Positions 1 through 4,311 of a stretch of 11,067 nucleotides of DNA are shown one piece after another. Numbering within the stretch: the stretch's first letter is position 1; each line of letters starts with the position of its first letter. Location of the stretch: positions 1 through 11,067 of the forward strand of contig JAQGGV010000071.1 of assembly GCA_028289185.1 (NCBI GenBank), written 5' to 3'. The translations under genes and the position numbers were made by a program. Under the pieces are notes generated by a model. It was not told the DNA's origin, made no database searches, and was given only the letters and a program-made list of their open reading frames with translations. Origin of the DNA: Candidatus Saccharimonadota bacterium (GTDB taxonomy: Bacteria > Patescibacteriota > Saccharimonadia > Saccharimonadales > Saccharimonadaceae).

Positions 1-40
1 CAGCGATTGATATATCGGCTAGAAAGCGTCTCAAGCCTTA
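1..40 (+). rRNA. rrl: Probable 3' end of 23S rRNA (partial)
   Basis: The first ~28 bases resemble the conserved hairpin near the 23S 3' terminus, in which an AGC-GATTGATA arm faces TATCGGCT. This is followed by AAGCGTCTC, which could be the strand that pairs with the 23S 5' end. The position directly before 5S fits the usual 23S-5S order. The exact 3' end and any spacer cannot be placed, because the rest of the gene is outside the window. It could instead be only the 23S-5S spacer. Confidence 0.42.
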
Positions 41-41
41 C

Positions 42-150
42 TTCGGTGCCCATGGCGCTAGGGAAACACCTGTTCTCATTCCGAACACAGAAGTTAAGCC
101 TAGCTGCGGCGATTATACTGCCACAAGTGGGAAACTAGCACGGTGCCGAA
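42..150 (+). rRNA. rrf: 5S ribosomal RNA
   Basis: This is the small RNA of the large ribosomal subunit. The ends form a perfect 9-bp helix I, with TTCGGTGCC at 42-50 pairing with GGTGCCGAA at 142-150. Between them lie the conserved 5S landmarks: GGGAAACACCTGTTC-like loop sequence, the CATTCCGAACACAGAAGTTAAG core at about 78-99, and the CCACAAGTGGGAA region near 121-133. The length of about 109 nt is at the short end for bacterial 5S. It is followed 10 bases later by a strong terminator, so it is the last gene of the rRNA unit. Exact termini may differ by one or two bases. Confidence 0.95.
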
Positions 151-160
151 TTATAAGAAT

Positions 161-189
161 AGACCTCCGAATAGGAGGTCTTTCTTCTT
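161..189 (+). terminator. Intrinsic terminator of the rRNA unit
   Basis: AGACCTCC (161-168) and GGAGGTCT (174-181) form a perfect 8-bp stem with a 5-base loop, followed by the pyrimidine tract TTCTTCTT (182-189). It closes the 23S-5S transcript before the next gene's promoter. Confidence 0.9.
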
Positions 190-196
190 ATCTAGA

Positions 197-217
197 TATA
201 TTAGATATAATAACGTT
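197..217 (+). promoter_or_regulatory. -10 element giving a likely leaderless mRNA
   Basis: A consensus TATAAT lies at 206-211, only 6 bases before the ATG at 218, so transcription would begin at or next to the start codon. A second box, TATATT, is at 197-202. No good -35 hexamer is seen, and the region is AT-rich. No Shine-Dalgarno sequence exists between this box and the ATG, which fits leaderless initiation. Confidence 0.55.
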
Positions 218-712
218 ATGGATTCACTTGCTGATACTGCACCATCTCTTCCTGTTATGCTAGCCTACGGGTTGGTTATTTTGCTGTATTTGGTGATTTT
301 GCGGCTACTACTGAACTTCCTGCAGCAACTCAGCGACAAACATCATCGGCACCAGTCCATTATCGATCGGGGTATTCGTGCCATGAAATCACACCGAATC
401 GATGGCTCCATGCAGGCGTTTGACCCTTATACTATCGCGGTCATCATCGCAAAGGGAGGTATAGCGACCATTTCGATGGCCGTTGTAATCGTACTACTTG
501 TCACAAAAGTGGGGCCCACTGCAACTGCTGCGCTCCTTGTAGCGGTTATTTTGGTTGCCTGGGCCGTCAACCATTGGCTCAAAAGTCGAGAGAAAGTCGG
601 CACAATCAAGGAAATACGCACATACATCCAGAAATCGGGCAGCATAGGATCCGTTGTAGTACTTAGTATCGCTTTGGTCGTGTTGTTATTCATTATGGTG
701 ATGCTGCACTAA
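218..712 (+). CDS. Small four-helix integral membrane protein, function unknown
   Basis: The product is 164 residues. Four hydrophobic stretches are visible at about 12-34, 73-97, 101-119 and 142-162. A charged, His/Arg-rich cytosolic-type loop (about 38-62, with KHHRHQ and RGIR) separates helix 1 from helix 2, and a Lys/Arg/Glu-rich loop (121-139) separates helix 3 from helix 4. I do not recognise a family and see no catalytic motif or cysteine. The frame is open upstream to an ATG at 143, but that start would lie inside 5S rRNA and run through the rRNA terminator. The ATG at 218, just after a TATAAT box, is therefore preferred. It is a single-gene unit with its own terminator at 743-777. 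A role in the envelope is the most that can be inferred. Confidence 0.8.
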   Translation: MDSLADTAPSLPVMLAYGLVILLYLVILRLLLNFLQQLSDKHHRHQSIIDRGIRAMKSHRIDGSMQAFDPYTIAVIIAKGGIATISMAVVIVLLVTKVGPTATAALLVAVILVAWAVNHWLKSREKVGTIKEIRTYIQKSGSIGSVVVLSIALVVLLFIMVMLH

Positions 713-742
713 GTAGCGTCACTTATAAACAGAAATAAGCAA

Positions 743-777
743 AACGACCGCTCTCGCAGAGACGGTCGTTTCTTTTT
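743..777 (+). terminator. Intrinsic terminator after the membrane protein gene
   Basis: AACGACCG (743-750) pairs with CGGTCGTT (763-770). The stem is extended inwards by TCTC/GAGA with one bulged base around a GCA loop, and the T tract TCTTTTT follows at 771-777. Confidence 0.92.
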
Positions 778-945
778 GGTGGACTTACTTGTGTGTTTTG
801 ATAAGTCCAAACAGGTGTAACTTTACTTGCTAACAGATCACGCAATTGATCTGAATTCAGTCATGATGACGAACTGTATTTATCATATAGCACCAGATGG
901 ATATATGCAACACTAGCAGTATCATCAAAACGCTCATTGTAAACG
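778..945. other. Gene-free stretch with several stem-loops
   Basis: No convincing coding frame is present. Perfect inverted repeats are TGGACTTA/TAAGTCCA (780-787 and 802-809, 14-base loop) and CAGATCA/TGATCTG (834-840 and 847-853, 6-base loop). A GTCAT-G-ATGAC dyad follows near 860-870. None is followed by a T tract and no clear promoter was found for an RNA here. It may hold an unannotated structured RNA or protein-binding sites, or have no function. Confidence 0.4.
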
Positions 946-974
946 TTGACAAAAAGGCTATGCTATGTTAATAT
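946..974 (+). promoter_or_regulatory. Strong promoter of the KGG-protein leader
   Basis: A perfect -35 TTGACA (946-951), a 17-base spacer and a -10 TAATAT (969-974) are present, with an extended -10 TG at 966-967. The expected transcription start is near 981. This is one of the best promoter matches in the window, and it drives the leader at 981-1071. Confidence 0.88.
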
Positions 975-1020
975 GTAGTACAGACACATAGCACATATGA
1001 GTTATGTGAGGAAAAACGGA

Positions 1021-1053
1021 GGGCCCGACTACTGTTAGTAGCCGAGCCTTTTT
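1021..1053 (+). terminator. Terminator-like hairpin in the leader of the KGG gene
   Basis: CTACT (1029-1033) pairs with AGTAG (1036-1040). This is flanked by CG/CG and GGC/GCC pairs with single mismatches, and the stem is followed by TTTTT (1049-1053). It lies about 70 nt after the predicted transcription start and 19 nt before the KGG start codon. It could be an attenuator or the end of a short independent RNA (about 981-1053). A 13-codon frame (ATG 997, stop 1036-1038) ends inside its apical loop. Upstream, two CACATA copies (985-990 and 992-997) can each pair with TATGTG (1003-1008). Confidence 0.6.
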
Positions 1054-1071
1054 AATATAAGGAGACTTGCG

Positions 1072-1281
1072 ATGGCAGGAACCAAAGCTGGCGGCATGAA
1101 AGCTGCTCAAACGAACAAAACGAAGCACGGATCTGATTTTTACGCCAAGATCGGTGCAAAGGGCGGTAAACTTGGCCACACCGGTGGTTTTGCCGCTAAC
1201 CCTGAGCTAGCACGTATTGCTGGCCGCAAAGGTGGCTTGATTAGCCGCCGCACCAAGAAAACTGCTGCTAAAACTGCGTAA
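1072..1281 (+). CDS. KGG-repeat (stress-induced type) small basic protein
   Basis: The product is 69 residues, very basic and rich in Gly, Ala and Lys. Two KGG repeats are visible: GAKGGKLG at 28-35 and GRKGGLIS at 51-58, with a Lys/Ala-rich tail like that of histone-like proteins. This matches the general-stress KGG family, whose best-known relative is the E. coli YciG-type protein. The molecular role is not established, but DNA or RNA contact is plausible from the charge. The start is supported by AAGGAG at 1059-1064, 7 bases before the ATG. It is transcribed from the strong promoter at 946-974 through a leader with a terminator-like hairpin, so read-through may set its level. Downstream it ends at the bidirectional terminator 1299-1328. 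Confidence 0.88.
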   Translation: MAGTKAGGMKAAQTNKTKHGSDFYAKIGAKGGKLGHTGGFAANPELARIAGRKGGLISRRTKKTAAKTA

Positions 1282-1298
1282 GTAGTACGGGCACGGTC

Positions 1299-1328
1299 AA
1301 AATAACCTCCATTTACGGGGGTTATTTT
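1299..1328. terminator. Bidirectional terminator between convergent genes
   Basis: AAAATAACCTCC (1299-1310) and GGGGGTTATTTT (1317-1328) form a 12-bp stem with one G-U pair and a 6-base loop. The T-rich arm serves the rightward KGG gene, and the A-rich arm serves the leftward operon as its T tract. The stop codon of the leftward gene (1322-1324) lies inside the stem. Confidence 0.88.
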
Positions 1329-1804
1329 GTTTGCAATGAATAGCGACGGAGCGAGCATAGCCGGGCTTCGTTCACTTGCCAACGGTGGCCACAGGCGAGG
1401 CAGCGATAGACTGGTCCTCGCGATTGTATACCAGTTGTTTCACATTCGGGACAAGTGCTGCGGGCATGGAGCCAGCGGCGGTAGGTATCGAGGTTATCCT
1501 GGATGGTATCGTCTTTGATACCGATTCCATAAAGGGGCGAGAGTGTCGTTTTGGCGTAGTTCCAGGCGTCTCGTTCGAGTTTGAGGAGCTCTATGTCGCG
1601 CTGGTAGCCCTCATGGTCCAAAACGGCGTGGCTGAGCTCGTGAAGGGTGAAGGCAAGGCTATCGGTGGCCTTGGGATCGTAATAAATCGTCTTTTTGGTC
1701 GCTGACCACCAAAACTCATCCGCCGGCTCAAAGTGGTAGAGCGGGAAATCACGTTGCAGCTGACTAATCGTTGAGCGAATCGACGGCATGGTAATAGCAT
1801 CCAT
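1322..1804 (-). CDS. Small HExxH metallopeptidase-like protein with C-terminal zinc ribbon
   Basis: The product is up to 160 residues. HELSH at 55-59 is a gluzincin-type zinc motif, and a downstream ERDAWNYA (77-84) supplies a Glu at the place used as third ligand in ImmA/IrrE-like peptidases. A four-cysteine zinc ribbon follows (C118, C121, C135, C138, ending CGHRW). The class is inferred from these motifs; the substrate is unknown. ImmA-type proteins often cleave repressors, while SprT-like proteins also combine HExxH with a zinc ribbon, so either comparison is possible. The start is uncertain: ATG at 1804 overlaps the ROK gene by 41 bases and ATG at 1789 (residue 6) by 26 bases, and neither has a clear Shine-Dalgarno sequence. 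The overlap points to translational coupling as the last gene of the leftward group. Its stop codon sits in the terminator stem. Confidence 0.78.
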   Translation of the reverse strand: MDAITMPSIRSTISQLQRDFPLYHFEPADEFWWSATKKTIYYDPKATDSLAFTLHELSHAVLDHEGYQRDIELLKLERDAWNYAKTTLSPLYGIGIKDDTIQDNLDTYRRWLHARSTCPECETTGIQSRGPVYRCLACGHRWQVNEARLCSLRRYSLQTK

Positions 1805-2576
1805 AAATAACGGCTTGTTCAGGGTGTTTTGCCTCCAAGATTTTGGGGCAGGGGATGTGCGCTGGTAGGTGATGGGTCAGGATCTGCTTGAGTTGATCAC
1901 CATATTTGTGGAAGTAGGTGCCGATACTACCCCCGATAACAATTACCTCGGGCTGCAAGAGCGGAATTGCCGCCAAAAAGCCACGGCTGATACGATCGGC
2001 GATTTCGTCCCAAGTCTTTTTGTCCTCGATATCGTGAGCATACTGACCGTAGATGGTGTAAATTGCCCGCCCACTGGCGAATGACTCCCATTCCTGGATG
2101 TTGCTATCGTATTCGACCAGCATACGGCCACCTTCGCTCAGACGCAGGCCAGGGTCAATTTTGCCACCAGTTGTGATACCTGTACCAATGCCCGTGCTGA
2201 TGGTCACGTACAGGGATGACTGTGGCATGGGACTACGTGAGCGTGTTTCGGCTAGGCCGGCCAGATTGGCATCGTTTTCGACGAAAATTGGCGTCTTTCC
2301 CAGGACGCCTTTGAGTTCCTTGGCAACGTCAAAGTTCTCCCATTTTAGGTTGTTGCACCAGATGGCAATGCCGTCTTTGATGATGCCAGGCAGGCCAATA
2401 ACGATGGCCTCAATGCGCTGCCCGCCATAGTTTGATACCAGGGTGTCACGGAGGACTTCTAGGTAGTCCTCTTCCTTTGGTGGCGTAGGAAATTTAATCA
2501 TGTTGCCGGCAACGCCGTCACGAGAAAACAGGGTGACGAGTGTCTTTGTCCCGCCGGTATCTACCGCCACTATCAT
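1764..2576 (-). CDS. ROK-family sugar kinase-like protein without the zinc cluster
   Basis: The product is 270 residues with the ASKHA fold motifs in order: phosphate-1 DTGGTKT (6-12), the catalytic END-type stretch ENDANLAG (100-107, with D102 as the expected base), phosphate-2 ISTGIGTG (126-133) and adenosine motif VIGGSIG (213-219). ROK kinases phosphorylate glucose, other hexoses or N-acetyl sugars. The usual ExGH plus CxCGxxGC zinc site is absent: EGGR (148-151) has Arg in place of the sugar-contacting His, and the stretch before FASGRAI (166-172) has no cysteine. Substrate choice may therefore differ, or the protein may be a non-catalytic sugar sensor. There is no DNA-binding domain, so it is not an Mlc/NagC-type repressor. 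An extended -10 box lies 7 bases before the ATG, suggesting a leaderless mRNA in addition to read-through from the upstream kinase gene. Confidence 0.88.
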   Translation of the reverse strand: MIVAVDTGGTKTLVTLFSRDGVAGNMIKFPTPPKEEDYLEVLRDTLVSNYGGQRIEAIVIGLPGIIKDGIAIWCNNLKWENFDVAKELKGVLGKTPIFVENDANLAGLAETRSRSPMPQSSLYVTISTGIGTGITTGGKIDPGLRLSEGGRMLVEYDSNIQEWESFASGRAIYTIYGQYAHDIEDKKTWDEIADRISRGFLAAIPLLQPEVIVIGGSIGTYFHKYGDQLKQILTHHLPAHIPCPKILEAKHPEQAVIYGCYYHAVDSLND

Positions 2577-2583
2577 GTAGACA

Positions 2584-2592
2584 ATTGTAGCA
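2584..2592 (-). promoter_or_regulatory. Extended -10 promoter for the ROK gene (leaderless)
   Basis: On the minus strand the sequence reads TGCTACAAT, an extended -10 (TG-n-TACAAT). Seven bases separate it from the ATG at 2576-2574, so the RNA would start at the start codon. The -35 region is poor, which is tolerated by extended -10 promoters. Confidence 0.5.
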
Positions 2593-2610
2593 TCAGGGAA
2601 CGATTATTTG

Positions 2611-3633
2611 TTAGTTTTGGAAGGTAATCCCGCTGTCTTGTATTGCTTTCAAAATGCCTGCCTTTCGTCGTTTGTACGTTGTTTCTTTTTCGTTCTTCAC
2701 AAAATGTACAAGGTCGCTAATCCCTACCAAAAGCTGATAGCAGAGAATCCTCTCATCGAAGTTTTGCGGTATGGTACCTTTGCTCTCGTAGCGCCGTTTG
2801 AATACTGCCTTGAAATTGCTTTCAGGGAAGTGAAGATCCAACTTTGCTACATCGAATAATGGATCGCCGTACATTGATTGGGTCCAATCTATCACTCCGG
2901 TAACTTGACCATTATCAATGAGGATATTGTGTCCAGGATCTCCATGAATTGGTCGTCTCTCCTCTGGACAGTAAGGCAAAAGCTGACTAGAAGCCGCCAT
3001 TATCTGCTCCATGACCTTAGGCTCAAATAGGCTCTTTGATTTGAGCTCTGGGTTTACGCCAAGATCTCTGAGGACAATAAGTGTGTCGCGCCACGATTGA
3101 TGTTTGCCGTTGCCGTCGGGGTTCCACCATCCGAAGCCAGTTTGACTGTGAGTGGTTTCGTGTAGGGCGCCAAGTGTTTCGACAACTACAGGTGTTAAGG
3201 CAACGACTTCCTCAGAGGAGAAATCCTTAAATATCTTGCCTGGCACTAATTCTGAAACGGCGTAGTAGTCAGCATATTCCCATTTGCCAACATCCATTAC
3301 ACGCGGTATTGGTACGCGAGGGGAGGCAAAATGCTCAGCAGCAAACTTATCCTTCTTGAAACCATAATCCGTTTCTTTGTTGAAGCGTACGACCTCTGGG
3401 CCATCTGGTGTCTCGAGAATATACGCAACCACATCTGTCCCTTCACCTAGTCGTTTCAGTTCGGAGTTTTCTATAAATTTTTTGTAATCAGTTATAGGGC
3501 TACGAGGCGTAGAGCCAGCATAATCAAGAGCACGGCCTATGGCAGATGCCGCGAGTGAATTTACGGATGCAGAAGGAGATTTTTCGCTCGTAAAAGTTGG
3601 TTGAGAGTGGTTTTCTTGTGTTTCTTTTGTCAT
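2611..3633 (-). CDS. Aminoglycoside phosphotransferase-fold kinase, APH(4)/hygromycin kinase-like
   Basis: The product is 340 residues, almost the same length as hygromycin B 4-O-kinase (341 as remembered). The Brenner-type catalytic loop is HGDPGHNILID (230-240, D232 and N236), and the metal-binding IDW is at 248-250. It shares several blocks with remembered Hph: an RxN strand then YGFKKDKFAAEHFASPRVPI (90-109), TGFGWWNPDGNG (165-176) with WRD (181-183), and VIDWTQSMYGDPLFDVA (247-263). The first ~50 residues are Ser/Thr-rich, probably disordered, and not part of the fold. The reaction would be ATP-dependent phosphorylation of a hydroxyl on a small molecule, which may or may not be an antibiotic. 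It is the first gene of the leftward group and has a well-formed promoter (3661-3689). No Shine-Dalgarno is evident before the ATG. Hydroxyl-sugar or choline kinase-like activity is an alternative. Confidence 0.85.
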   Translation of the reverse strand: MTKETQENHSQPTFTSEKSPSASVNSLAASAIGRALDYAGSTPRSPITDYKKFIENSELKRLGEGTDVVAYILETPDGPEVVRFNKETDYGFKKDKFAAEHFASPRVPIPRVMDVGKWEYADYYAVSELVPGKIFKDFSSEEVVALTPVVVETLGALHETTHSQTGFGWWNPDGNGKHQSWRDTLIVLRDLGVNPELKSKSLFEPKVMEQIMAASSQLLPYCPEERRPIHGDPGHNILIDNGQVTGVIDWTQSMYGDPLFDVAKLDLHFPESNFKAVFKRRYESKGTIPQNFDERILCYQLLVGISDLVHFVKNEKETTYKRRKAGILKAIQDSGITFQN

Positions 3634-3660
3634 AAGCTAGTCGAGCTATTTACAGTGGTA

Positions 3661-3689
3661 ATAATACCAGAAATAAGCATAAAAGTCAA
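3661..3689 (-). promoter_or_regulatory. Promoter of the leftward kinase operon
   Basis: On the minus strand: -35 TTGACT (3689-3684), a 17-base spacer, and -10 TATTAT (3666-3661) preceded by TGG, an extended -10. The predicted start near 3654 gives a leader of about 20 nt. Confidence 0.85.
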
Positions 3690-3706
3690 TAGATTCTATC
3701 GTATAA

Positions 3707-3735
3707 TTGCAACATTGTCACCCCTGATGTATACT
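3707..3735 (+). promoter_or_regulatory. Promoter of the IPQTG surface protein gene
   Basis: TTGCAA (3707-3712), 17 bases, then TATACT (3730-3735) places the start near 3742, just ahead of the GAGG ribosome site. It is divergent from the kinase promoter, with 17 bases between the two -35 boxes. A lone TATAAT at 3702-3707 overlaps this -35 and could be an alternative. Confidence 0.62.
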
Positions 3736-3760
3736 TTATTAAAAGTAGTTGAGGATGAGC

Positions 3761-4192
3761 ATGAATAAGATTCGAACAAACCAGGGTGGTTCTGTAGTAT
3801 CTTTTGTCGTCGTGGGCGTTATCTTGGTCGGCCTTGTTGCTGGCGGTATCTATCTGTTAAGACAGCGGAACGACAATGCGGACAAGACCCCTGTGGCGAC
3901 GACCAGTAAAGCGCCTACGACTTCGCCCTCGAAGTCCGCTGCACCGAGCAGCCCTGCAGCCACTCCAGCACCCACAAAGAGCACTCAACCTGCGTCTCAA
4001 CCGCCTGCGTCAAACCAAAAGGCAGCAGCCGGCACCGTGACGCCTCCTAGTACGCCTTCTAGTCCGGCGGTCATCCCACAAACTGGTCCAAGCGACATGA
4101 TTCCAAGCGGTATTGCATTTGCTGCGCTGCTGGGCGCAACTGTTGCATTTAGCCAGTCAGTTCGAGCTCGCCGACATCTGTTCAATCAGTAG
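3761..4192 (+). CDS. Short surface protein: N-terminal anchor, Pro/Thr/Ser/Ala linker, IPQTG sorting-like tail
   Basis: The product is 143 residues. A hydrophobic helix spans about 12-33 after a short basic N-terminus. Residues 43-104 are almost wholly Pro, Ala, Thr, Ser and Lys, like cell-wall-spanning linkers. The C-terminus has IPQTG (105-109), a second hydrophobic stretch (about 114-131) and a basic tail with R135, R137 and R138, the tripartite layout of a sortase substrate (LPxTG type). If no sortase acts on it, it would be a two-helix membrane protein with both ends inside. GAGG at 3751-3754 is 6 bases before the ATG at 3761 and selects this start over a TTG at 3749 and ATG at 3755. The N-terminal QGGSVVSF stretch loosely recalls pilin-like leaders but lacks Glu5. 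No family name is offered. Confidence 0.82.
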   Translation: MNKIRTNQGGSVVSFVVVGVILVGLVAGGIYLLRQRNDNADKTPVATTSKAPTTSPSKSAAPSSPAATPAPTKSTQPASQPPASNQKAAAGTVTPPSTPSSPAVIPQTGPSDMIPSGIAFAALLGATVAFSQSVRARRHLFNQ

Positions 4193-4218
4193 ACGAATCT
4201 GTCCACTAGTGTTACAAT
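4190..4218 (+). promoter_or_regulatory. rpsA promoter
   Basis: TAGACG (4190-4195, four of six matches to consensus), a 17-base spacer, then TACAAT (4213-4218) with TG at 4210-4211 as extended -10. The -35 overlaps the stop codon of the upstream gene. The predicted start near 4225 gives an ~87-nt leader. Confidence 0.72.
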
Positions 4219-4228
4219 GGAAGTAATC

Positions 4229-4311
4229 TAGAGACTCTCTATCAGGGTGTCTCGGAAATATATTTTTAGGAAGGAGCTTACGGGTCTCTTTATACCCGTA
4301 GAATAATTTAA
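4229..4311 (+). promoter_or_regulatory. Structured rpsA leader with hairpin between Shine-Dalgarno and start
   Basis: A 13-base palindrome TAGAGA-C-TCTCTA lies at 4229-4241. GAGAC (4231-4235) can pair with GTCTC at 4249-4253 or with a second GTCTC at 4284-4288. An AU-rich tract (4257-4268) precedes AAGGAG (4271-4276), which is 35 bases before the ATG. TACGGGT (4279-4285) and ACCCGTA (4294-4300) form a 7-bp hairpin in that gap, which would bring the AAGGAG to roughly 10 bases from the ATG. A TAA at 4309-4311 excludes upstream in-frame starts. The layout suggests control of S1 translation, possibly by S1 itself as known in other bacteria. Confidence 0.65.

Noticed and set aside
143..217. ATG at 143 as start of the small membrane protein
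   Set aside because: It lies inside the 5S rRNA and the frame would cross the rRNA terminator; the ATG at 218 directly follows a TATAAT box.
1376..1705. Plus-strand frame opposite the HExxH gene
   Set aside because: The minus-strand frame has zinc-binding motifs and operon context; the plus-strand product shows no domain and no ribosome site.
4299..4311. TAGAAT at 4299-4304 as a leaderless promoter for rpsA
   Set aside because: There is no -35 or extended -10, and it overlaps the hairpin arm. The promoter at 4190-4218 is much better, though a minor start cannot be excluded.
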